Assembly: GCA_949358305.1 (NCBI GenBank)
Contig: OX442315.1
Location: 6,163,875-6,227,874 of the forward strand
Direction of reading: 5' to 3'
DNA: 64,000 nucleotides
Origin: Strigamia acuminata
Lineage: Eukaryota; Arthropoda; Chilopoda; Geophilomorpha; Linotaeniidae
The notes below the pieces were generated by a model. That model saw only the letters and a list, made by a program, of their open reading frames with translations, was not told the origin of the DNA and searched no databases. The translations under genes and the position numbers were made by a program. Shown here one piece after another: positions 1-9,600 of the stretch (within the stretch, counting starts at the first letter, position 1; each line of letters opens with the position of its first letter).

Positions 1-301
1 GTTTAGACAGGAAATTTATTATTTATTTTAGCGTTAATTTTAAATGCCAGAAAAAGATATGATAGATTATCCTGGTCCCGAATAAAAAAAATAATACTAT
101 TTCATGTCCGAAATGATAACAGTTAAATAATAAATGAAAATTTCTTACAATTGATGAAAAAGTATCCAACATGGTTAAATTCGTTCTCTCCATTCCGTAT
201 CTCCACCTTTTAGCTTTACCGCTTATAGATCGCTTCAGTCTGGTCTAGCTGTGAATGTGGTGCTGTGCGCTACGGACTTAACTCGTCTCCGTTCAGTCGC
301 G
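1..301 (+). promoter_or_regulatory. 5' flank of TRAF-like gene 1
   Basis: Non-coding upstream region. From about position 100 it is closely repeated at 6475-6672 in front of TRAF-like gene 2, so promoter and gene were duplicated together. I see no convincing TATA box. The conserved stretch ends in GTCGCG directly before the ATG in all three copies of this first exon (302, 6229, 6673). Confidence 0.5.
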
Positions 302-3300
302 ATGAATTCAGAAGTGTTCACTTGTTTCAAGTACGATCCTTTATTTAGTTTAATAATATATCTGGGAGACATTTGTGGTTGAGTTTATAGCTCGGTTGTC
401 GCCTACCGTAGCACTTACATCGATAAACAGAAAGTAACAAGTAGCCAGACTTTCAGTAGTTCTGCATCGGGACCAATCACGGCTCTTCTCACAGTTGGCC
501 AATCACATCGCTTCATACATCTTAGGCAACAGTTGGCGCCAAACTCGATTTTTGGACTGTTTGATCTGATATGTGATGACATATCACTTTATCACATTTT
601 AGAGATTTATGAAAGGAATTGAATGCCAAGATAATTTGTTTTTCCACGAAATAATTTGATTTTCTGAAATAATTTGCTTTTTTCTGAAATATTTTGCTTT
701 TTTTCTGAAATAATTTGTATTTATATATTTCGTATTGGTATTTCCTCTCATTGTGCACCCGCGCAGTTTCAGCAGTGGTCTATTGGACACTCGCGATCTA
801 ATAAAGGCATGCACATTAGCTGCAAAATTTAATTAATTAATTTTTTTCAAAAGTTTGATTTGTGGATAGGAAAAAAAATTAAATTACGGTACTTGCTACA
901 AATGTAAATTTTTTCAGCTAATGTGCGGACTTTTCTCAGACCGCTGGTCTCCAATAGAGCGCTGTGGGTGCTAATCCAACTAACCGATTAATCTAAGGTC
1001 TTGTTTATTTCTGACACAAATGATTTGTAAATTATTATTTTTATTTCTTAATTTTTGTATTTCATCTTTAGATGTGACTTGAAGATTTCTATTCCCAAGG
1101 AACAACTTGGTGGTCTCATCTTTTGCTGCCGATGTGGTGCCGAAACAGATTTAAGCAGACAAACACTAGTAAATATAATATTGACAAAATAATAGCCCAG
1201 GCGTCTATTTAACCCCATGGAGATGGTTCTGGGCGATTATTCTGTTGTTTGTGGTAGTGCAATTTCAAATTCTATTCTGAATTGTAATTATTTCCTCAGG
1301 AAAAAGCTGGTGGTGGCACGCTATCAGAGGAAGGACATTGTAGGCATTGCAACAGCGTGATCGATCTAAACAAGATTGAAGTAAAAATACCTTGGTCTAT
1401 ACAGTACTGCAGTTTTTCTGAAAGTGTAGTCCGTGGACCACTGGTAATCTCTGCGTGAGAGACTGGTGGTCCGCAAATAAGTTTTTGTACAAATAATTCA
1501 GATGTGTACAGTCATGGACAAAAAAATTCTCTTCAGTTTAGCTGTTATAAGTTTATCTATCATTATTTGCCCGGTCTATCTTTTAATACTGACGAGAGAC
1601 CAACCCAAGATTGATGTCATTGAATCTCAATAGATTTTTATGCCATCTGGTAGATAAAATTAAAACAGCTAAACTGAAGGGAGGTCTTTTTTGTCCACGA
1701 CTGTACCGTGTTCAATTTGAACTGCATAAAAATTGGCTTTGTTGTAAATAAATGGTACCTAGCTCATCAAAATTTCACCACAACTGAATGTGACACCGGT
1801 CCGCAATACGTTGTGACAAAATGTGATAGTGGTCTGCTACAGGTTGGGACAAAAAATACCGGTCCGCAACAATACATAGTTTGAGGAGAACTACAGTACT
1901 GTACAATTGTTTGTAACCACTAAAAACTGGTACTATATTTACACATTCTTTTTTGGCATCAAAATATGTTAAATGTTGCTAGTTTGACCATCCTTGGTTC
2001 ATAGTTTGACCACAAAATTTGAATGAAATGTTGATGATTGATGATAAAAATAAACCATTTTTTGTGTGCATTTTTTTGACAGAGCCATAATGACAGTTGT
2101 GATATGTATCCAATATATTGCATTTTTTGTAATGGCAAATTTATTCGTCGCACGGTGAGTCACTCAACTCAAAATAGAGTTTGGGATAAAGAATGCTAAA
2201 GTTTGATTTCCAACAGATGAGTAGCCACGTGCAAGAATGTCTTCGTAGTTTACGCCAGTGCAAGTTTTCGCCAATCGGTTGTCAATTTCAGGTGTGTAGC
2301 TCGAGCAACTTAAAAGAATTAAAATAATTCTAGAACGACAACATTTCAGGGAAATCAACTGGAAGTTGAAAAACACGAAAGCAGTAATTCTCATGCCGAG
2401 TTGATGATGAAATTATTGCTGACTCTTCAAACCGAGGTAGAATAATTGCATCAACAGGATTTTTTTTCAATAACCTTCTTGTTTTAGCAATCGAGTAATG
2501 GATTGATGTTGGCGCGTTCATTTTCTGAACTCACGTCACTTAAGAACGCCATTAGTAGCAGTGATCAGGTATATTGGTAGAATCTAAAATGCTATCGAAC
2601 AGCAATAACTCCATCATTTTTATTTAAATATTGATGAAAACACAACGAGTGCTGCAAGGAAATGAAAATTTGTTTAGGTGTGGATGATTGGGATGAATTC
2701 AGTGGCATGTGAAACGATCTTTGATTGAATGTTGTATTTAGGTTCAATGCAGGAAAGCTTGGATGAACAGTCGAAAGAAATACAGAGACTGGAGAGAATG
2801 TTGAAATTGCAAGCGGGTAAATTGTATTTACTTGAAAATTAATATAAAAGATTGTCACTAAAATGAGAATTATTTTAGAAGTACTAACTAAACGGCAAAT
2901 AGAACAGTGCGACAATATAGAAAACTACCAAAAAACACTGAACACTGTGATAACAGCCAACAGTAAGTTATTACGTATCCAGATTGGATCGATTATCATT
3001 GTAATTTTGATTTGATTTTAGATCAGTTGACGAAAGCCGTGGGTGAGTATATATTTGTTTATTTGGCTCATGCAAATAAGACTAAAAGAGTAAAACGAAA
3101 ACTGTTTCAGCCAATGACAAGAAGATTTTGACTAACGAACTCGGTATAATTATTGTGTAAATGTTGATCTTGATTTATTCTTACATTGATTTTAATTGTC
3201 AGATCATGTAATCAAAAAACAAAGGGACTTTGAAAATGAATATGCGATATTTAAAGGTAAGTTGACAGTTTTATCTTATTATCAAAGGTCGTTACATCTT

Positions 3301-3883
3301 TTTTGCCAATTACATGAAAAATACAATGACGGTATAATGTCGATCCAATCATTACAGTTTGTAACGAATTGTATTTCATTTTCTAGATAAAATGCAAATG
3401 GATTTGAAAAACAAACTGGCGTCAAATCATTCGCCATTTGAATTCATCTGGAAAGTTGCGGAGTTTGGACGTTATCTGGACGACGCAAAATTGGGGAAGT
3501 TCATTGACATTTTGAGCAAACCTTTTTACACCAGCAAAGTTGGTTATAAGATGCAACTAAATCTATGGGCCAATCAGGATAGAGTGAAACCACGCCTACA
3601 TCTTGGTCTAACAGTGATGAAAGGGCCGAATGACGCGATACTTCGTTGGCCTGTACAGTACACTGCACAACTTAGCTTGTTGGATCAATTGACACAAAAC
3701 GATCATTATTCTGTAACATTGAAATCTGATATTATCAAATTTAAAGATTATTTTGACAGGCCGACGACTGAGGAAAACCAAGTGTATGCAAATATAAAAT
3801 TTATGCGTTTAGATATGATTAATCACAAGCATTTAGTTGATGACACTGTGTTTTTCAAACTCGATTTAGATATTACTAGTTAA
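302..3883 (+). CDS. TRAF-like protein (two TRAF-type zinc fingers + MATH), copy 1, 13 exons
   Basis: Exons with GT/AG borders and an unbroken frame: 302-330, 1072-1168, 1300-1380, 2083-2154, 2217-2291, 2350-2436, 2488-2568, 2753-2816, 2879-2962, 3022-3042, 3111-3143, 3203-3256 and 3387-3883, giving 424 residues. Cys pairs sit at 8/11, 28/31 and 56/59. TRAF-type fingers follow: C82-C85-H97-C101 and C108-C115-H127-H133. A helical stalk of small exons spans about 140-270. The MATH (TRAF-C) domain, about 276-424, has the family signatures GYKM, LRWP and a final DDTVFFKLD. TRAF proteins are cytoplasmic adaptors or E3-type factors that bind receptor tails through MATH. No complete RING is visible; the N-terminal Cys pairs may be a degenerate one. 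Tandem paralogue at 6673-12226. Compared with that copy, one stalk exon is missing. The exon 8 acceptor (AG at 2751-2752) was chosen because the upstream AG breaks the frame. Confidence 0.85.
420..960. mobile_element. remnant of foldback element in intron 1 of TRAF-like gene 1
   Basis: This part of intron 1 matches 6780-7745 in gene 2, where a complete inverted-repeat element is present. Here the left arm, a degenerate run of about four 20-bp units (about 640-720) and the central hairpin (CACATTAGCTGC ... GCAGCTAATGTG) remain. The outer right arm is missing: the sequence passes from the hairpin straight into the flank near 970. Confidence 0.6.
1410..1893. mobile_element. hAT-type non-autonomous element (MITE)
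   Basis: Lies in intron 3. It is flanked by a perfect 8-bp duplication CAGTACTG (1402-1409 and 1894-1901), the size expected for hAT. Its ends are related to the hAT pattern CAGTGCTTCTCAAA, better preserved in the paralogous copy at 8364-8852. No transposase ORF. The same insertion at the same site in gene 2 shows it predates the gene duplication. Confidence 0.75.
1509..1703. mobile_element. Tc1/mariner-type MITE nested in the hAT MITE
   Basis: Bounded by TA at 1507-1508 and 1704-1705, with inverted ends beginning CAGTCATGGACAAAAAA and continuing into CTTCAGTTTAGCTGTT. About 195 bp, no ORF. It sits inside the hAT element and has a counterpart at 8462-8665. Confidence 0.75.
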
Positions 3884-3946
3884 AAATAATTTTTTTGTTT
3901 TTCAGTTTTGCTAAACTTGGTGTATGTAATTTGTTGTATCAAAAAA

Positions 3947-3952
3947 TAAATA
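3947..3952 (+). promoter_or_regulatory. polyadenylation signal AATAAA, TRAF-like gene 1
   Basis: Canonical AATAAA 64 bases after the stop codon of gene 1; gene 2 has one at a similar distance. Confidence 0.5.
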
Positions 3953-3999
3953 ATTTGAATGTCCAGATTATATAACCCTAAATGCGAGTGTGGTTGGTG

Positions 4000-5310
4000 C
4001 AGGGTTATCCAATTGGCGTAATACATTGGCCATTCCTAAACCTCCTTCTCCTCCCCCTTTCCGTCACACCCCCATGTATGCATTCAAAAAGTGCAATTTG
4101 GATGTTATTCTTTCTGTATCCACCATGATTGATTGGCAGCCTCTCATTCCCTCCACTGACCTCGATTCTAAAATTTCATTCTTCTGTACTCAAATCTGCA
4201 ACTTATTAACTAAACATGCTTCCCCCTCTCTCTTCACGCTCTTCTCCTATACCTGGATGGTCTGCTGAGCTTTCGAAACTCTAAAAAACTCTCTTTTTTC
4301 TCCGCCGGAAAGCTGATTCCAATAGTAATCGCAAATTAAGCATCTGTATGCTGCCAACCATTCTCCTCCCACTGACTAACATTTTCAATACTATCATCGA
4401 CTTGTCCACTTTCCCCAGAGCTTGGAAGCATTCCGTCATCACCCCTCTCCAAAGGCGGTGATAAGTCCCTCACATCGTACCTCCGCCTGATTTCTTCTCT
4501 ACACCCCCCGCCCTTGTCTAAACTTGCGTACCACTGCATTCTTGTGCAAATCCGCCCCTCCATTACTAAAAACTCTTCTCCCAATCTTTTTGGCTCTCGT
4601 CCTGGTTCCAATGCCCTCCAATTTATTCTTACCCAGTGTTTTGACATCATACAATGTTGTGACCGGCGCCAGCACTTTCACCTCGCTAAAACTGATGTGT
4701 CCAAGGCTTTTGACACCCCGTCTCACTCCCATGTCCTTTTCTTCCTTGGAAAAATTTTCCATTGGCCCACTCCGTTGGTTTTTGTCTCACTAACCATTCC
4801 GACCCCTTGTGCACTGCATTACCCTCTTCTCGGGGTGTTATTCAAGGCTCTGTGATCGGTCCCTTACTTTTCAATTCAGTTTCTACTCAGATCCTTGACC
4901 TTCCATTTCTGACCAACATCCGCTCGTATGTTGACGATAATTTCCTTTCTCGTACTTCTGATGCAAATTCTAATATTATCCCCTCTGACCTTTTTTCTGC
5001 TGACATTTCGTCATTGTCTGAGTGACATTTTGCTCGTGATATGTATCTTAACCCCACTAAAACCAAAATATTATCCTTTAAACCAATGATAAGACTCCTC
5101 ATCCGTCTGACTCTATCTCCATCCTTGGATTAATTCTTGACTCCCATTTGACTTTCGCCCCCCACATCTCTCATCTCACTAAATTCCTTTCTCGCTCTGG
5201 CTTCATCGTTAAGCAACTTCATCGCTTGATTTCTCACTCTGAAATGTGTAAGTACATTAAGGCCAAAATTCATTCCAAAATCACGTATGCAATGCATGTG
5301 TCATTAATCA
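4000..5310 (+). pseudogene. degenerate non-LTR retrotransposon (LINE) reverse transcriptase
   Basis: Several plus-strand frames carry pieces of a LINE reverse transcriptase in the correct order: a motif A-like segment TDVSKAFDTPSH near 4690, a GVIQGSVIGPLLFN segment near 4840, and SYVDDN (the YxDD catalytic box) near 4930. At least three frame changes and several stops separate them, so the copy is dead. It lies between TRAF-like genes 1 and 2. A shorter relative sits at 13457-13690. The family resembles Jockey/CR1-like LINEs, but I cannot assign a clade by eye. I see no endonuclease domain or clear target-site duplication. Confidence 0.75.
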
Positions 5311-6228
5311 TTACTGTGAGGATTTTGAGTAGGATTTTGGCTGTTTCTTGAACGATAAATCCAGTCTTGCAAAAAATAACAATCCAGTATATTTCTCAGT
5401 AAATTTTTACAATTTCAGAATGCATTTTCAGTCATTCTTTTTTTCTTATATATTACCATGACTACAAAAACAATCTTTTTTACAATAATAATATTTGTCT
5501 TAAATGGCCATCTATAATCAACTTAATAAATACAAACTAAACCCTGCACAGTACTCCGACACAATGTAAAACATATATACAGCTGTGATGTCCCATGGTG
5601 ACATCACAGCATATTTAGCTCTTTGATTGCTTTCACTATTATCAACAAACACAAAAATCTTTTTTTTCAAAATAAAAGTCTTTAAAACCAACTTATTCCG
5701 GTTAAAATAAAAAACTTCTGCGGCTACTATTCGAGGGCTTTTGTTTCCAAACAGGAAACAGCGATGAAACATTGCGGCATTGCGGTATGCCGCACTTGCG
5801 AAAATAAATTACCGCATAAGCCGAGTTGGACGCCTCTGTCGGCGGATTTAAAATTAAATAGAACGTGTTTCTTGTTAAGTTGTGAGTTGGTAATGTGTGA
5901 GGTCACGCCCGCTCATGTGTGAGAGATCGGCGCAGCCAATCATGGCGGGTCTCTGACTTGGACATTGTGTTGATATTTTGATGTTTTAGAAATGTGCGGA
6001 TTCGGGATTGCGAAAATTTCAAAAAATAGATGTAGAAAAAATAGAACTGGATCAAAAAAGTTTATCAATCAGTTTTTGTAATCGTATCGGGCGGACAATA
6101 CATCTGATCAATACAACATTTCGATAACACACGCCAGGTGCTAATTCATCGAGCGCACATTCCTAGTCGTAGACTTCACTCGGGGACGTCAGAAGCGGGT
6201 TGCGACGCTACAAAAAAGTTTAGTCGCG
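5311..6228. other. intergenic region, no supported gene
   Basis: An 84-codon minus-strand ORF (5518-5772) resembles nothing I know and is probably chance. A 29-bp near-perfect palindrome centred on CCATGG lies at 5582-5610. The last 300 bp are the 5' flank of the orphan first exon at 6229. Confidence 0.4.
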
Positions 6229-6257
6229 ATGAATACAGAAGTCTTCACATGTTTCAA
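6229..6257 (+). other. orphan first exon of a third TRAF-like copy (possible alternative first exon)
   Basis: It encodes MNTEVFTCF followed by AA and the donor GTACGT, matching exon 1 of genes 1 and 2 (MNSEVFTCF). The following intron matches intron 1 to about 6420, then stops where the 5' flank of gene 2 begins. Its donor phase would let it splice to exon 2 of gene 2 at 8025, so it may act as an alternative promoter and exon, or be a relic. Confidence 0.6.
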
Positions 6258-6672
6258 GTACGTGGGGTTGCTGTATGTATTCTAATAATAAGTCTGACAA
6301 ATATGTAGTGGGTTTTGTTGCCTAGCAGCATGTAAGCTGATAAACCGAGAGTAACAAGTGGCCACACTTGCAGTTGGAGTGGAATAACTAACCGATCAAT
6401 CTCTAAGCTAAAGTTTGTGAATTATTTTTATACGTAATTATAACAATAATCAAAAAAATAACACCGACGATTTCAAATTCGAAATGATAACGGTTAAATA
6501 ATAAATGAAAATTTCTTACAATTGATGAAAAAGTATCCAACATGATTAAATTCGTTCTCTCCATTCCGTATCGCCAACTTTTAGCTTTACCGCTTATAGA
6601 TCGCTTAAGTCTGGTCTAGCTGTGAATGTGCTGCTGTGCGCTCCGTACTCAACTCGTCTCCGTTCAGTCGCG

Positions 6673-9600
6673 ATGAATTCAGAAGTGTTCACTTGTTTCA
6701 AGTACGTTCCTTTATTTAGTTTAATAATATATCTGGGAGATATTTGTGTTTGAGTTTATAGCTCGGTTGTTGCCGAGCACTTACATCGATAAACAGAAAG
6801 TAACAAGTAGCCAGACTTTCAGTAGTTCTGCTTCAGGACCAATCACGGCTCTTCTCACAGTTGGCCAATCACATCGCTTCATGCATCTTGGGCAACAGTT
6901 GGCTCCAAACTCGATTTTTGGACTGTTTGATCCGATAAGGAATGTGATGACATATCGCTTTATCACATTTTTGAGATTTATGAAAGGAATTGAATGCCAA
7001 GAAAATTTGTTTTTCCATGAAATAATTTGATTTTTCTGGAATAATTTGCTTTTATCCGAAATAATTTGCTTTTATCCGAAATAATTTGTTTTTTTCCGAA
7101 ATAATTTGTTTTTTTCCGAAATAATTTGTTTTTTTCCGAAATAATTTGTTTTTTTCCGAAATAATTTGTTTTTTTCCGAAATAATTTGTTTTTTTCCGAA
7201 ATACTTTGTTTTTTTCCGAAATAATTTGTTTTTTTCCGAAATACTTTGTTTTTTTCCGAAATAATTTGTTTTTTTCCGAAATAATTTGTTTTTTTCCGAA
7301 ATAATTTGTTTTTTTCCGAAATAATTTGTTTTTTTCCGAAATAATTTGTTTTTTTCCGAAATAATTTGTTTTTTTCCGAAATAATTTGTTTTTTTCCGAA
7401 ATAATTTGTTTTTTTCCGAAATAATTTGTTTTTTTCCGAAATAATTTGTTTTTTTCCAAAATAATTTGTTTTTTTCCGAAATAATTTGTTTTTTTCCGAA
7501 ATAATTTGTATTTACATATTTCGTATTGGTATTTCCTCTCATTGTGCACCCGCGCAGTTTCGGCAGTGGTCTATTGGACATTCACGGTCTAATAAAGACC
7601 TACACATTAGCTGCAAAAATTAATTAATTAATTTTTTTCAAAAGTTTGATTTGTGGATAGGAAAAAAAATTAAATTACTTGCTACAAATTTAAATTTTTG
7701 CAGCTAATGTGCGGACTTTTCTCAGACCGCTGGTCTCCAATAGAGCGCTGTGGGTGCACAATGAGAAGAAATACCAATACGGAATGTGTAAATACAAATT
7801 ATTTCGGAAAAAAACACATTATTTCGAAAAAAAAAACACATGCATAAAGAGATGTGATTGGCCAACTGTGAGAAGGGCCGTGATTGGTCCTGCCAATGTC
7901 TCCCGGATGCAGACTTTTCAGTTGCAGTGGAACAACTAACCGATCAATCTAAGCTCATGTTTATTTCTGACACAACTATTTTGTAAATTATTTTTATTTC
8001 TTAATTTTTGTATTTTATCTTTAGATGTGGCTTGAAGAGTGTTTTTACCAAGGAACAACTTGGTGGTCTCATCTTTTGCTTCCGATGTGGTGCCAAAACA
8101 GATTTAAGCAGACCAACACTTGTAAATATAATATTGACAAAATAGTAGCCCAGGCGTCTATTTAGCCCCAGTGCAGATGTTTCTGGGCGATTATTCTGTT
8201 GTTTGTGGTAGTGCAATTTCAAATTCTCTTCTTAATTGTAATTATTTCCTCAGGAAAAAGCTGGTGGTGGCATGCTATCAGAGGAAGGACCTTGTAGGCA
8301 TTGCAACAGTGTGATCGATCTAAACAAGATTGAAGTAAAAATATCTTGGTTTAAACAGTACTGCAGTGCTTCTCAAAGACGGTCCGTGGACCACTGGTAA
8401 TCCGTGAGTGAGAGACTGGGGGTCCGCAAATATGTTTTTGTACAAATAAATCGGATGTGTACAGTCATGGACAAAAAACTTCTCTTCAGTTTAGCTGTTA
8501 TAAGTTTATCTATCATTATTTGCCCGGTCTATCTTTTCATACTGTTGTTAGGGCAAGACGAGAGACCGACTCAAGATTGATGTCATTGAATCTCAATAGA
8601 TTTTTATGCTATCTGATAAAATTAAAACAGCTAAATTGAAGGGAGGTCTTTTTTGACCACAACTGTACAGTGTTCAATTTGAACTGCATAAAAATTGGCT
8701 TTGTTTTAAATAAATATTACTTAGCTCATCAAAATTTCACAACTGAATGTGACACCGGTTCGCAACACGTTGTGACAAAATGTGATAGTGGTCTTCGCCA
8801 GATTGTGACAAAATATACCGGTCCGTAACATTACATAGTTTGAGAAGCACTACAGTACTGTACAATTGTTTGTAAATACTAAATACTGATACTATATTCA
8901 GACATTCTTTTTTGGCATTTCAAAATTTGTTATACGTATGTTGCTAGTTTGACCACAAAATATGAATGAAATGTTGAAGATTGATGATATACATAAACCA
9001 TTTCTTGTGTGAATTTTGTTTGACAGAGCCATAATGACAGTTGTGATATGTATCCAATATATTGCAATTTTTGTAACGGCAAATTTATTCGTCGCACGGT
9101 GAGTCACTCAACTCAAAATAGAGTTTGGGATAGAGAATATTGCTAAAGTTTGATTTCCAACAGATGAGAAGGCATCTTCAAGAATGTCTCCATAGTTTAC
9201 GTCAATGCAAGTTTTCGCCAATCGGATGTCCATTTCATGTTTGTAGATATCCCAATTAAAAGTATAATGATTATACTGTACAATATTAAAACATTGCAGG
9301 GAAATCAATTGGAAGTTGAACAACACATACGTGAAGAAGTTAACATTCACGTTGAGTTGGTGATGAAGTTATTGCTGGCTCTTCAAACCGAGGTACCAGG
9401 TGGCCCACATAAAATCGGCCCGACAATATACAAGAAGGGTTACGAAGGCTGACTCAAAAAAATGTATTTAGGCACAAAATTAAATATACATTAATCATTA
9501 GCTGAGGGCAGTGTTGTTTGATTAATGTTTCTAGTGCAGTATTTTTTGTTCTTTTGTTTGGTGTTTAGTTTTTGACGATCCGAGCTTTGGTTCTCGACAT

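Noticed and set aside
2740-2752. Alternative acceptor (AG at 2740-2741) for TRAF exon 8
   Set aside because: Using it puts a stop in the frame within the exon; the AG at 2751-2752 keeps both paralogues open.
5518-5772. 84-codon minus-strand ORF as a gene
   Set aside because: No family resemblance, splice context or conserved copy; plausible by chance in AT-rich DNA.
7052-7581. 165- and 169-codon minus-strand ORFs (KKTNYFGKKQII repeats)
   Set aside because: They come entirely from the 20-bp minisatellite, whose minus strand lacks stops in every frame; no splice or promoter support.
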